Notes: generated by a model not told the origin, from the sequence alone. 64,000 bases of DNA from UBA5239 sp040394635 (GCA_040394635.1 JBEBRW010000022.1:1-64000), one strand, 5' to 3'; shown: positions 25,785 to 35,287, counted from the first letter of the stretch. Numbers and translations: made by a program.

Positions 25785-25915
25785 TTTATCGGACAGGTCG
25801 GACGGACATTGACTGAAGCAATAAATATACTGACCGTTCGGCGGGATGATTTTTGGAAAAAGCTGCGGGCTATGGGCAGGGTTATTTGTCCGACCCGTCC
25901 GACCTGTCCGATAAA
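25785..25915. repeat. Intergenic inverted repeat (TTTATCGGACAGGTCGGAC arms)
   Basis: The left arm 25785-25808 and right arm 25887-25915 are complementary, with one five-base insertion on the right. The 78 bases between carry no gene. It fills much of the 360-base gap between the divergent FadR and LacI genes. It is a third family of intergenic palindrome in this window. Confidence 0.7.
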
Positions 25916-25949
25916 AACTCCACTGTCGTATTTGACCTGAAAAATTTAG

Positions 25950-26024
25950 TGCAAATATATTTTGCATGGGGTTGACAAAATAAAAGTCCGCTGTATAATT
26001 ATGATATGCAAAGTATGTTTGCAT
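25950..26024 (+). promoter_or_regulatory. Consensus promoter flanked by two TGCAAA-N5-TTTGCA operators
   Basis: TTGACA (25972-25977) and TATAAT (25994-25999), 16 bases apart, drive the LacI gene of cassette 3. One palindrome lies just upstream of the -35 (25950-25966, spacer TATAT). A second lies at the start site (26006-26024, ATGCAAA-GTATG-TTTGCAT). Their centres are 57 bases apart. This two-operator layout is typical of LacI-type autorepression. Confidence 0.85.
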
Positions 26025-26053
26025 GATGAATTTCAACAAAAGATATTGGATCT

Positions 26054-27133
26054 ATGGCAGCACAGAGCACACTGAAAACGATTGCGGAAAAGACGGGACT
26101 CTCGGTACCGACGATTTCGCAGATCCTGAACGACCGGAAGAACTTCTGTTCGGAAGCCACCCGGCAGCGCGTTCGCGACGTGGCGCGGGAAATCGGTTAC
26201 CGCCCGAATTTCGCCTACAAGCTCATGCAGGGACAGAAAACCAAAACCGTGGCGATTCTGAATTCCATGCCGCAGATGAACTCCGAAGAATATGTGCTGA
26301 AGTTGATCATGCTGCTGATTTCGGGGTTCGACAAGCTGGGCTATTCGGCTTACTGTCATGCGTTTTCCAGCGACCCGGCGGCGAATCTGGAGAAAATTCG
26401 GACGCTGATCAACCGTGGCGTGGAGCATTTCGTGTTCCTGGGGTGTCCCTTCGGCCACGAGGCGATTTTGCGGGAGCTGGAGCGGTACAAGCTGCCGGTG
26501 CTCGGCAATTCCCCGGCATTCAAGCGCAGGGTGGACAAGGGGACCTCGCTGGCGGCCAGGGCGCTGTTTGAATTTTTCCGGGAGCGGGTCGGCGAAAACT
26601 TCAAGCTGATTTGTCAGAAGAAAGAAGCCGGTAGCGGAAACGACCGGGTGCAGGCCTTGGCGGCGATATACCCGGAAATGAGCTTGGACGAGATCATCGG
26701 AACGAAAGTATTTCTGTCGGATGATATTGATTTTGAGGTCAAGGATTACGCGGAGTGCGCCTATCCGGTGGCGTATCATGCTACGAAGCGGCTGCTGGAA
26801 GCTGAACCCGGGATCGGCGGTATTGTTTATATGAACGACAGTTTCGCGGTCGGCGGGGGCAGCTACCTGCTGCAGCCGGGCAACGAGAAATTCCGTCATA
26901 TCCTGTTGGCGGGGTGCAACAACGAGCACGTGATCCGCAAGTTCCCGCTGCCGATCACGTCGATCGCGTTCAACCTCGAAGACATGGCCGAGCAGATGGT
27001 GAAAAATTCGCTGATGCCCGGCCCGTGCGAGCTGGTGATGAAGAGCCGGCTGCATATCCGGACCGTAAACCAGGCCGGGCTATATCCCCCCTGGACCGAA
27101 ACAACAATGGATTTAACCACAGAAGGAGCATAA
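26054..27133 (+). CDS. LacI-family transcriptional regulator (cassette 3)
   Basis: 359 residues. HTH: TLKTIAEKTGLSVPTISQIL, then the hinge region VAREIGYRPNFAYKLMQG. The effector domain opens with KTVAILNSM and includes VEHFVFLGCPFG, GIVYMNDSFAVGG and ITSIAFNLEDMAEQMV, which are typical landmarks. Two matching operators flank its promoter. The stop lies three bases before the pseudopilin ATG, so the regulator, pseudopilin and beta-helix protein form one operon that the regulator would control. The Shine-Dalgarno is poor; the ATG was chosen by the HTH position. Confidence 0.9.
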   Translation: MAAQSTLKTIAEKTGLSVPTISQILNDRKNFCSEATRQRVRDVAREIGYRPNFAYKLMQGQKTKTVAILNSMPQMNSEEYVLKLIMLLISGFDKLGYSAYCHAFSSDPAANLEKIRTLINRGVEHFVFLGCPFGHEAILRELERYKLPVLGNSPAFKRRVDKGTSLAARALFEFFRERVGENFKLICQKKEAGSGNDRVQALAAIYPEMSLDEIIGTKVFLSDDIDFEVKDYAECAYPVAYHATKRLLEAEPGIGGIVYMNDSFAVGGGSYLLQPGNEKFRHILLAGCNNEHVIRKFPLPITSIAFNLEDMAEQMVKNSLMPGPCELVMKSRLHIRTVNQAGLYPPWTETTMDLTTEGA

Positions 27134-27136
27134 AAA

Positions 27137-27886
27137 ATGAGAAAATATTTTACACTGATAGAGCTTCTGGTCGTGATCGCAATTATAGCCATATTGGCGG
27201 CGATGCTGCTGCCGGCTCTGAGCAAGGCCCGGGAACGGGCACAAATAACCTTGTGCATAAACAATCTGAAACAAGTCGGTCTTTACACCGGGATGTATGT
27301 AAATGACAATAATTCCATGCTGCCGGATGGCGCGGGACAGGCCAATTGCGCCGGATTTTACAATTATATCATCCGGACCGACCACTGGGTGGGGCTGGGC
27401 AAAACAATCATGCATAATTATAATGTTCCGGTCAACGGCGCCGATAACGCCTCGCGCAATTATCCCAAGCCCAAGGTTTTTTATTGCCCGAGCATGGAAA
27501 ACAAAGTTACCCTGACCTATAACTGGGGGCATTCCGATCACGTTTACAGTACTTATTGCTATGTGGACCCGTATCAGGCCAAGCTGCAATATGATTATAA
27601 TAAACTGGTACAGAACGGTGCGCCTTCCAAAGCCATACAGGACAGGATCAAAAATTCCGGCAGAATCGATGATGTGATCGCGGTTAACTCGGTATTGGCA
27701 CTCGATCATATCTATCACAGCATCGACTCTTCCCTGAGGGTGCATAACGGCAAGGTAAACCTGTTATACGGCAATGGAGCGGTGATGAGCGCGAATTTTA
27801 CCCGCCAAACACCGGTATTGGGTGCTCTTGACCATATGGTGGCGGCGATTTATGGACGCTGGTCCGGTTTCAATCCGGAACTCTAA
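27137..27886 (+). CDS. H-X9-DG-type pseudopilin (cassette 3)
   Basis: 249 residues with a very short leader (MRKY) before FTLIELLVVIAIIAILAAML; -1 is Tyr. The soluble part has CINNLKQVGLYTGMYVNDNN and KVFYCPSMEN. The C-terminal motif is H-N-G-K-V-N-L-L-Y-G-N-G: correct spacing but Asn in place of Asp. GAAGGAG precedes the ATG. The gene sits between the regulator (3 bases) and the secreted beta-helix protein (22 bases), the same order as in cassettes 4 and 5. Confidence 0.88.
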   Translation: MRKYFTLIELLVVIAIIAILAAMLLPALSKARERAQITLCINNLKQVGLYTGMYVNDNNSMLPDGAGQANCAGFYNYIIRTDHWVGLGKTIMHNYNVPVNGADNASRNYPKPKVFYCPSMENKVTLTYNWGHSDHVYSTYCYVDPYQAKLQYDYNKLVQNGAPSKAIQDRIKNSGRIDDVIAVNSVLALDHIYHSIDSSLRVHNGKVNLLYGNGAVMSANFTRQTPVLGALDHMVAAIYGRWSGFNPEL

Positions 27887-27908
27887 TAAATATAATAAAG
27901 GAAACAAA

Positions 27909-29780
27909 ATGAAAAAAGCAGTATTGATATTGGCGTTTTGCCTGTGCGGAGCCGTCTGGGCGGACGAGGCAGTGGCGAGCAAGTGGGGGTTTGACAAGGA
28001 AAACGCCACGGCGTGCCTGCAGAAAGCGATTGACTCCGGTACGAAGAAGATTGTCGTCGACAACACCGGCAGCGACTGGATCGTGGACAAAATCAAGTTG
28101 CGTTCCGATCTGGAACTGGTCTTCGCCGACGGCGTAGTGGTTCGGGCGCTGCCGGGCGCGTTCAAAGGGCAGAACGACAGTCTGTTTGAAGCCCTGGACA
28201 GTCAGAATCTGATTCTTCGCGGGGAGGGGACGGCGCGGCTGGTCATGAACAAAAAAGATTATCAGAATCCCGCCGAATACAAGTGGTCCGAGTGGCGGCA
28301 CATGATCAGCATTCGCGGCTGCGAAAACGTCACGATCGCCAACCTGACACTGGAGACGAGCGGCGGCGACGGTATCTACATCAGCACTACCGCCAAAATG
28401 CCCGGCTGCCGCAACGTGACCATCGACAGTGTCACCGCTACCGGTCACCACCGGCAGGGTATCAGTGTGATCAGCGCGGATAAGCTGCTGATCAAGAACA
28501 GCAAATTCAACGGAACTTCCGGCACGGCCCCGGCCGCCGGGCTCGATTTCGAGCCGAACAAAGCCAACGAATGGCTCTCCGACTGCGTGATCGAAAACTG
28601 TGAGTTCAACGACAACGCGGGGGCCGGCACGATGCTGCACCTGAGCCCCCTGACCGCGAAGTCCAAACCGATATCCGTGGTGTTCCGCAATTGCACCATG
28701 TCCGGCAATGGCACTAATTTCCTGATCAATGCCTCACATACAACACCGGTCACAGGTACGCTCCTGCTCGAAAACTGCCGGATGGCGAATGCCCGGCATA
28801 CCGAGATGGTTCTGAATGAACAGCAGGAAAACGGTCTGGAAATCACCGTCAAGGACTGCGAACTGGACAGTCGTAAATCGAATTCGCAGGGGATCATTAT
28901 CAGCAGCAAACAGATTGCCGACGTGTCCGGCATCCGGTTCGAAAACGCCCGGATCATGCGCGGCAAACCGGCTCCCGTCACCTTCCTGAGCCTCTCCGGC
29001 AGCGGGTTGCTGGACGTGACCGGCGATATCACGGTCGGGGATAAACCGTTTGACCTGCCGGGCTTCGTGGCGGCGAACAAGCCGAATATGGAGTTGAAAC
29101 AGTTTGCCGTCGGGCTGGTGGACCTGAAGGCACTGAAACCGGTTGGCAGCGAGTCGAAAAACGGTTTGCCGAATGCGCGTTTCCGGGGCAGTTTCAAACT
29201 GCTGCAGTATGTGGAAGCGGGCAAGGAATTGCCGATGACGTTCACCGCGAAGCAGGTCGGCAAGTCGCCGCTGAATATCAAGGTCGCCGTCAAGGACTCC
29301 AACGGCACGCCGATTGACAATTTTACGATCAAGGAATCACCGTATGCCTATACGGCCAAGCCGAATAACAACGATGTCTGGACGTTCGAGATCAATGCCG
29401 GACCCCACACGGCAAGTATTGATTACGGCGCGCCGGGGCAGGCGATCCTGGCCGACACCCGCACGGGTATGTTCGGCGGGGCGAATCATAAATTCTACTT
29501 CATGGTACCGGCGGGGGTTACCGATATCTCCATCGAAGTCGCGCCGGACCTCGGCGAACCGGTCAGTTCGGCGCTGGTCGGGCCCGATGGCAAAGCGGTG
29601 CTTTCCTTCAACCGCAGCGACGCCGTCAAGCACCTGAAATACACCCGGCCGGATGCCTCGAAAGACGAGATCTGGTGCCTGTCGTTCCCCTATGCCCGCG
29701 AGGATTTCCGCTTCCGCTTGGGCGCTCCGCTGCCGCCGCTGGTTTCGACGGCCCCGGAGAACCTCCTCATCGCCCGGTGA
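27909..29780 (+). CDS. Secreted right-handed beta-helix (pectate-lyase-like) protein
   Basis: 623 residues. A signal peptide (1-18, ending GAVWA) is followed by an N-terminal cap region with TACLQKAIDSGTKKIVVDNT, as in pectin-lyase-fold hydrolases. The parallel beta-helix coils (about 60-360) include NLILRGEGTARL, CENVTIANLTLETSGGDGIY, CRNVTIDSVTATGHHRQGIS and CVIENCEFNDNAGAG. GDGIY and HHRQG lie where GH28/PL-type active sites occur, but no complete catalytic set is proven. A beta-sandwich C terminus follows. ATG at 27909 is preceded by AAAGGA. The gene overlaps the convergent hydrolase gene by 14 bases. Confidence 0.78.
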   Translation: MKKAVLILAFCLCGAVWADEAVASKWGFDKENATACLQKAIDSGTKKIVVDNTGSDWIVDKIKLRSDLELVFADGVVVRALPGAFKGQNDSLFEALDSQNLILRGEGTARLVMNKKDYQNPAEYKWSEWRHMISIRGCENVTIANLTLETSGGDGIYISTTAKMPGCRNVTIDSVTATGHHRQGISVISADKLLIKNSKFNGTSGTAPAAGLDFEPNKANEWLSDCVIENCEFNDNAGAGTMLHLSPLTAKSKPISVVFRNCTMSGNGTNFLINASHTTPVTGTLLLENCRMANARHTEMVLNEQQENGLEITVKDCELDSRKSNSQGIIISSKQIADVSGIRFENARIMRGKPAPVTFLSLSGSGLLDVTGDITVGDKPFDLPGFVAANKPNMELKQFAVGLVDLKALKPVGSESKNGLPNARFRGSFKLLQYVEAGKELPMTFTAKQVGKSPLNIKVAVKDSNGTPIDNFTIKESPYAYTAKPNNNDVWTFEINAGPHTASIDYGAPGQAILADTRTGMFGGANHKFYFMVPAGVTDISIEVAPDLGEPVSSALVGPDGKAVLSFNRSDAVKHLKYTRPDASKDEIWCLSFPYAREDFRFRLGAPLPPLVSTAPENLLIAR

Positions 29781-32700
29781 GCGTGTAGTTGACGGAGGCG
29801 CTCCAACTTTGGCCCTGGGCGAGTTCAATGGGTTTGTACATCCATTCCCAGGTCGCCAGAGTGGGAGAGGTCCAGTGATAATAGTTCATCAGTTTGGCAA
29901 AATCGTTGGTCACTTTGAGCTCAAGATTGCTAAGCTGAACCGCGGAGGCGGCGCCCGATAAAGTATCGCGCTCGATATTGTCGGGGAAGCCGGGATGGAT
30001 TCCCTTTTCCACGGTGTAAATATGTTCGCCGGGCGAGGGATCGATCGCGGTCAGTTTGCCGCCGCGCTCGTTCAGGTAGACCGGATTGCCCGGCAGGACA
30101 TTTTTGACCCACAGGGCGATCCGGCATTTCGTCGGGCTGTTATTGCTCAGGCGGTAGTCAACCGCGAAGCCGGGGACGGTGGCTTTGACCGTAATTGTTT
30201 TCTGCAGGGTCAGGGGCAAGGTGGCAGCGGTCTTTTTCAGGACGACTTTCAGCTCATCCCCTTGAATGATGGCGCTTTCAACTTCTGAACTTTTGCTGAA
30301 GAGTTCACGCGCTTCCGCAGGCAGCCAGATTCGCTCCTCCGAGAATAATACTCCGGTACTGGCCGCGATCGTTTTGCCATTCGTCCGCCATTCGGAAATG
30401 GCGCCGCCGGTGGAGTAATCGACGCGCAGCATCTGGCCGGGAGAATACAATTCCAGCTCCGGGGCGCCGTCGTTGTCGGCGTCGGTGATTTTGATTTCCA
30501 GCTTGTCGGATTTGACAGGCTTGACCATGGCGGAATTGCCGAAATTATTTTTTGTCCGTTGAAATTTCTGCTCGACCGCCGACTGATCCGTTTCCACTGG
30601 CAGGGCTTCATCGCCCGAGGCCGCCGGGCGGATCAGCAGGAACCGGACGTCGTGGGGCCTGACCTCTGCGAGGACGCCTTTTTTCAGCTCGGCGGCGTTC
30701 CAGGTCGTCCGGCCGGGAGCGGGTACGAGCAACTTGTTGCGGATGGGGTCCAGTACGGTGTATTCGCCGTTGCCCAGCTCGGCGGTCACATCCACAAACA
30801 TGGTTTCCGCCGGGTGGTAATTGAAGAGACTGACCAGACGCTCAGCGTCGAGCTGGATGGCGGAAAAAGCGAAATAATTGCTCCAGATCGGAAAACGGAG
30901 AGTCTTGGTGGTTCCGTTTGACTGGATGACGCTTTCGCGGTAGTGGCGTGCGTTGGCGGCCACGCCGGGGGCGTCGGTTTTGGCGTTCTTGAAGAAACGC
31001 TGCAGGATGGTCACTTCGCCGGTGCCCCGGTGAAAGGCCTGCAGGAACTTGCCGTCGAGGTGAATCCCGGGGTAAATGGCAAAGCCGTTGCAGCCGTTGA
31101 CCGCCGAGGCCAGCATCATCATCCGGACCTGCGCGGGGGTCATGACCTCGCTCGCCACCAGATAATCCAGTCCGCTGATGGCGCAGATGGGCAAATAGGG
31201 CTTCTGCAGGTGGCGGCCGTTGATCTTCATCATGTCAAACGCGCGCTTGTCGACGGTATGGTAATAGCTGCTCAGGTGCTGATCGATGTATTGTTCGTTG
31301 AGCTCGGGGTCTTTGGCGACATGGGCATAGGCGCTCCGGTAGCCGGGATTGGTGAAATCAACGATGTAATCGTAATCCACCACCACGGCGCCGGGGACGG
31401 TGGCACGGATGACTTCCGCATAGTGTTTCACCTGCAGCGAGGTGTTTTCGCAGCGGAACTGTACCCATTCATTGCTGTATTTTTCCTTGATCTGCTTGAC
31501 GTCCGGGACGGTATCCAGCTTCAGGCGCTGGGCGAATTTCGCGCGGCTTCGCTCACAGAAACACCACTGCATGGTGCCGAAGGGTTCGAGGTCCAGTGCG
31601 ACCCATTCGCCGCTTTTCAGTCCGCGCGCCTTCAGGCTCTTGCTGAAGGATTCGTTGAAGAGCCGGATGTATTCCGGATCGTCGACCACGAAATCGGGAC
31701 AGAACAGCTCCTTGTTCAACTGGCCGTTGTCGCGGACGACATACTCGATGCGGTCGCCCAGTGCCTTGAGCATGTCCGGGGTGTTGTACTTAACATACAG
31801 GTATTCGATCAGCGAATAATTGAAATTCCAGCCACGGCTTTCCATGATCTCTTTCAGACGGTTGCTGCGGGCGGTACCGCCGGTGACGGCGTGGAACTTG
31901 AAGCCGGCGCGTTCCAGCACGGAGAGCGACTTCTCGAACCACTCGTCGCTCGGAATCTGGTAGTCCATGGCTTCCCAGCGGATCAGGTGGAAATTCTCCG
32001 GGAGCTGTTGTTCGGGCAGGGGCGGCAGGAAGTTCAGGTCAAAGGATTTTTCGCGGTTCTTGCGGCCGTCGTTTTCCAAATGCCAGAAGACCTTGCCAGC
32101 CGCCCCTGCGCCGTCGCGCGGCATCAGCAGCATAGCGATTTTTCGCTCATAGGAGTAGGACGGCGTGAGAATGGCAAAGGCTCTGGGAGTGAAGCGGTAA
32201 CGGACATACTCGCCTTCGGGGCGCTTGATGTTTTCGGTGGTGAACTTCTCCTCGCCGTACCAGCCGGCGTGCGTGGGGTAGGCCTCCACCATTTGTACCT
32301 GTGCCGGGAAATCGACGATCAGGGCCGCGTTCTTCAATTCCTTGATTCTTCCCTGGAAATGGAACGCCAGCGGGATGGGGGCGTCGACGAAAGTGTTGAA
32401 CTCAAGGCTGCCCTTGTTCCAGTCCGCGTTCCACTCCACCGGGAGACAGCGCGCTTCGAGCGGCAGCGGTTGTTCTTCAACCTTTTTGCCGGTTTCTTTG
32501 AGGCTGACTGCATCGAACTGCACCATGCCGGTGCCGCCGGAGAAACACGAGAAGCGGAGGCTCGCGGCATTCGGCGGGGTGATGAATTCGAACTTCAGGG
32601 GCTGCCAGTTCGTGCCGGTGACGCTGTCCGAATAGAGCTCTGCGGCCTTCTGACCGGTGGCATCCAGTACGATCACCGAAAACATGGCTTTGCCGTCAGC

Positions 32701-33510
32701 CGCGGTTTTGACCATGGCCGAAGCCTCGTAACTGCAGGAGGGCTTGATCTTCTCCAGCAGTGCCGCCTCGACCCCGAACTTCTGCGAACCGCTCTGCCAT
32801 TGCAGCACGAGCGAGCCCGGCGTCTTGCAGCCTTCCGGGTTCCAGCTTGCCGTGCCGATCGCTTCCAGCGCGTCTATGGAATTGTGAACCCAGCCGGCGG
32901 GGAGGCCGGTGTCCGCCAGCGCGGGACCGGTCAACTCGCCGTTCCGGAGCAGGTTTTTGTACTCCACGGTGCTTTGTTCGTCATCGAAACTGAACGAAGC
33001 ATCGTCGACCCACATCAACCCTTTGCCGCTGGTGCGGATGGAGAAGGTGACCTGACTCGCGCCTGCCTTCAGGGTCATCTTCTTCTGAAATGTTTTCCAG
33101 CCGAAGCTGCCGGCCCAGAACGCGGCCTGTTCCCATTGTTTTTGCGGCTGTTCCTTGGTCCCGGCGATAATCACCAGCATCCCCTGGGCCAGATTGTCGG
33201 TGTTTACCCGGACGCTGACGGTGATCGGGCGGTCCGCCACGGTCGGAGCGGGCAGCGTGATGGTGTGGGTCAGGGCCATCCAGCCCTTTGGCGAGGTCTG
33301 CTGCATACGGACGGAGTATTTGCCGTCGGAGGCGTTCAGGTTGTCGGAAACGGCCGTCCCCTCCGCGCCATTGCGTCCGAAGCCCCACTGCAGCGGTAGT
33401 TTTTGCACATTGTCAACCTGCTCGAACCCCGGGTTCGGCAAGATGTTTTCTCCGGCCAATGCCAGCTGGGAAATGGACAAGAGCAATACGGCAATCAGTA
33501 ATTTCTTCAT
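29767..33510 (-). CDS. Very large secreted glycoside-hydrolase-like protein with two CBM-like domains
   Basis: 1,247 residues. A signal peptide (1-19, ending ALA) is followed by two galactose-binding/CBM4_9-like domains: ENILPNPGFEQ to WVDDASFSF (about 21-175) and NLLRNGELTGPALADTGLPAGW to VQFDAVSL (about 187-345). A beta-rich linker precedes a TIM-barrel-like region (about 515-880) with EWVALDLEPFG near residue 640 and GFAIYPGIHLDG. The C-terminal region (about 960-1247) is beta-sandwich. LDLEP puts two acids at a strand end, a common catalytic arrangement. No classical GH family is certain. It is the last gene of cassette 4. Confidence 0.72.
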   Translation of the reverse strand: MKKLLIAVLLLSISQLALAGENILPNPGFEQVDNVQKLPLQWGFGRNGAEGTAVSDNLNASDGKYSVRMQQTSPKGWMALTHTITLPAPTVADRPITVSVRVNTDNLAQGMLVIIAGTKEQPQKQWEQAAFWAGSFGWKTFQKKMTLKAGASQVTFSIRTSGKGLMWVDDASFSFDDEQSTVEYKNLLRNGELTGPALADTGLPAGWVHNSIDALEAIGTASWNPEGCKTPGSLVLQWQSGSQKFGVEAALLEKIKPSCSYEASAMVKTAADGKAMFSVIVLDATGQKAAELYSDSVTGTNWQPLKFEFITPPNAASLRFSCFSGGTGMVQFDAVSLKETGKKVEEQPLPLEARCLPVEWNADWNKGSLEFNTFVDAPIPLAFHFQGRIKELKNAALIVDFPAQVQMVEAYPTHAGWYGEEKFTTENIKRPEGEYVRYRFTPRAFAILTPSYSYERKIAMLLMPRDGAGAAGKVFWHLENDGRKNREKSFDLNFLPPLPEQQLPENFHLIRWEAMDYQIPSDEWFEKSLSVLERAGFKFHAVTGGTARSNRLKEIMESRGWNFNYSLIEYLYVKYNTPDMLKALGDRIEYVVRDNGQLNKELFCPDFVVDDPEYIRLFNESFSKSLKARGLKSGEWVALDLEPFGTMQWCFCERSRAKFAQRLKLDTVPDVKQIKEKYSNEWVQFRCENTSLQVKHYAEVIRATVPGAVVVDYDYIVDFTNPGYRSAYAHVAKDPELNEQYIDQHLSSYYHTVDKRAFDMMKINGRHLQKPYLPICAISGLDYLVASEVMTPAQVRMMMLASAVNGCNGFAIYPGIHLDGKFLQAFHRGTGEVTILQRFFKNAKTDAPGVAANARHYRESVIQSNGTTKTLRFPIWSNYFAFSAIQLDAERLVSLFNYHPAETMFVDVTAELGNGEYTVLDPIRNKLLVPAPGRTTWNAAELKKGVLAEVRPHDVRFLLIRPAASGDEALPVETDQSAVEQKFQRTKNNFGNSAMVKPVKSDKLEIKITDADNDGAPELELYSPGQMLRVDYSTGGAISEWRTNGKTIAASTGVLFSEERIWLPAEARELFSKSSEVESAIIQGDELKVVLKKTAATLPLTLQKTITVKATVPGFAVDYRLSNNSPTKCRIALWVKNVLPGNPVYLNERGGKLTAIDPSPGEHIYTVEKGIHPGFPDNIERDTLSGAASAVQLSNLELKVTNDFAKLMNYYHWTSPTLATWEWMYKPIELAQGQSWSASVNYTLTGR

Positions 33511-33526
33511 TATACGGTCCTTAATA

Positions 33527-34204
33527 TTAATAATATACGCTTAAGACGATTGCGCCTTTTTGACTCAAGGTGTGATACATCGGTACATCCAGTTTGCCGA
33601 GGCCGAGATCATTGCGACTTCGGGATTCGGCGTGCCCATCGAAAAATACGATATTGCAGCGGTCACCGTCGTGCCGTTGCCTCATGGCCTGGTTGCCGGT
33701 ATCCTGATAGTTGTAAATGATATTCGACATGGACTCCGTTCCCTTGATGCCGCTGTCCGCGATATGGGCGGTGTTGGCGGGACTGAGCTTTCTCTGCTGG
33801 ATGCTTTTCAGATTGAGGCAACCATTGTCATCGGTCAGGTTGCTGAACAGCATTCCATAGGTACAGGCATAATAGAACCCCCAGCTGTACATATTGTTTC
33901 CGGTGAAGGTGGGACAAAGCAGCATGTTCAGATTGGTGAGGTATCTCTCGCGTTCCAGTATCGCGCTCCAAGTTGGCCCCGAAGTAGTGGAGACGTAAAC
34001 CGGCCCGAAACGGTTGTCCCAGTCATTGAAATACATTGAGGTGGTCAGCCCAAGTTGTTTGAGGTTGTTCACGCATTTGGTGCTTTTCGACTTGCTGCGC
34101 GCAGCGTTCAGGGCTGGGAGCAGCATGGCTGCGAGGATGGCTATGATCGCGATTACCACTAAGAGTTCTATAAGTGTGAAACGGTTTCGGACTATGGTTT
34201 TCAT
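33527..34204 (-). CDS. H-X9-DG-type pseudopilin (cassette 4)
   Basis: 225 residues. The leader MKTIVRNR precedes FTLIELLVVIAIIAILAAML; -1 is Arg. The soluble part has CVNNLKQLGLTTSMYFNDWD and LLCPTF. The C-terminal motif is H-D-G-D-R-C-N-I-V-F-F-D-G, with ten rather than nine residues between His and Asp. Its start lies two bases past the LacI stop, so the two are translationally coupled, and the secreted hydrolase follows 16 bases on. Confidence 0.88.
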   Translation of the reverse strand: MKTIVRNRFTLIELLVVIAIIAILAAMLLPALNAARSKSKSTKCVNNLKQLGLTTSMYFNDWDNRFGPVYVSTTSGPTWSAILERERYLTNLNMLLCPTFTGNNMYSWGFYYACTYGMLFSNLTDDNGCLNLKSIQQRKLSPANTAHIADSGIKGTESMSNIIYNYQDTGNQAMRQRHDGDRCNIVFFDGHAESRSRNDLGLGKLDVPMYHTLSQKGAIVLSVYY

Positions 34205-34206
34205 GA

Positions 34207-35220
34207 TTATTTATCTCCTGTAAATGTTAGAGTTGGTTTCAGAATTTCGGAAGTCACCTCATTGTCGGCCAGCAGGTCCTGGAGCTTGTCCATGGCCAGT
34301 TCGCCGAGCCGGGTGAACGGCTGGATGATCCGCGGAGTGGGGATATAATCGCCGTCGCGCGGGCCGTGATCGTAGCCCACCAGGTGGAAATCCACGCCGG
34401 GGCGCAGGCCGCGCTCGAAGCACCGGGTCAGAACGTAGGTGGTGAAATCGTGCCCCGAGGCGCAGAAGATGCCGACCGGCTTCGGACATTCATCCAGCAT
34501 CCGGTCGGTGGCCGCGAGGATTTCCCGGACGTTCAGCTGTTCTGTGGTAATACCAAAAAAACGCACCGGCATCCCGGTCGGCGCCAGATTTTCCTCGAAA
34601 GCCTGATGACGGATCAGGCCGGTCACCATGGTGATGGAGAGCGTGGCGTATGAATTGCACTTCAGCGCGGCCAGATGGCCCGCCGCCAGGCGGCCCCCCT
34701 CTGCATCGTCGATGTCCAGCGTGATGGTTTTGGTCATGGGCCAGTTTAAAGTGTTCAGCGAGATAATCTTGCCGCCGTCGGCGATGTATTGCTCGAGGCG
34801 TTTCAGAATATCGCTGTAGCCGTCGTCCCAGAACGGCACATAGCTGATGATGGCGCTGTGACGGTAAGTAGCCATGGATTCGATAAATTTGAAGTAGACG
34901 TCGCGGTTCATGCCGAAATGGAACGTCAGCGGAATACCGCAGCGGTTGGCCCCGGCGGAGAGCCCCGTGATCAGTTCCAGCAGCAGTACGTCGCGCCATT
35001 CCGGCAGGAACACGCCGACCGTGGCTTTCTTGCCCTTGCGCAGGCAGGATGCCTGATAATCGGGGCGGTAGCCGAGTTCTTCGGCCACTTTGCGGATATG
35101 GTCGCGGCGTTCCTGGGAGATCCGCGTATAGGTTTTATTGTTGAGCACAGCCGAGACGGCGGTGGGGTATACCCCGGCGGCCCTGGCGATGTCCTTCAGC
35201 GTCACTTTCATGGATGTCAT
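34207..35220 (-). CDS. LacI-family transcriptional regulator (cassette 4)
   Basis: 337 residues. HTH: VTLKDIARAAGVYPTAVSAVL and the hinge region HIRKVAEELGYRPDYQASCL; the effector domain starts ATVGVFLPEWRD. Later landmarks are DIDDAEGGRLAAGHLA, PVGIFCASGHDFTTY and IIQPFTRLGELAMDKL. A 20-base perfect palindrome at its transcription start points to autorepression, and its TAATCGATTA core reappears upstream of the giant surface-protein gene. The upstream ATG was kept; a second ATG three codons on is possible. Confidence 0.9.
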   Translation of the reverse strand: MTSMKVTLKDIARAAGVYPTAVSAVLNNKTYTRISQERRDHIRKVAEELGYRPDYQASCLRKGKKATVGVFLPEWRDVLLLELITGLSAGANRCGIPLTFHFGMNRDVYFKFIESMATYRHSAIISYVPFWDDGYSDILKRLEQYIADGGKIISLNTLNWPMTKTITLDIDDAEGGRLAAGHLAALKCNSYATLSITMVTGLIRHQAFEENLAPTGMPVRFFGITTEQLNVREILAATDRMLDECPKPVGIFCASGHDFTTYVLTRCFERGLRPGVDFHLVGYDHGPRDGDYIPTPRIIQPFTRLGELAMDKLQDLLADNEVTSEILKPTLTFTGDK

Positions 35221-35235
35221 GCCTCATTTTTTATA

Positions 35236-35287
35236 TGCAGTAATCGATTACTGCAATTATTATACATGAAGAACCTGCGCTTGTCAA
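35236..35287 (-). promoter_or_regulatory. Consensus promoter and operator of cassette 4
   Basis: On the minus strand TTGACA (35282-35287) and TATAAT (35259-35264) are 17 bases apart. The perfect palindrome TGCAG-TAATCGATTA-CTGCA (35236-35255) covers the predicted start site. A bound repressor here would stop transcription of regulator, pseudopilin and hydrolase together. Confidence 0.88.

Noticed and set aside
26023..26571. Alternative frame starting ATG 26023 at the LacI gene
   Set aside because: It encodes no HTH and overlaps the operator; the frame from 26054 has a full LacI domain order.
27822..27908. Extended N terminus for the beta-helix protein
   Set aside because: It overlaps the pseudopilin and would bury the signal peptide; ATG 27909 has AAAGGA.
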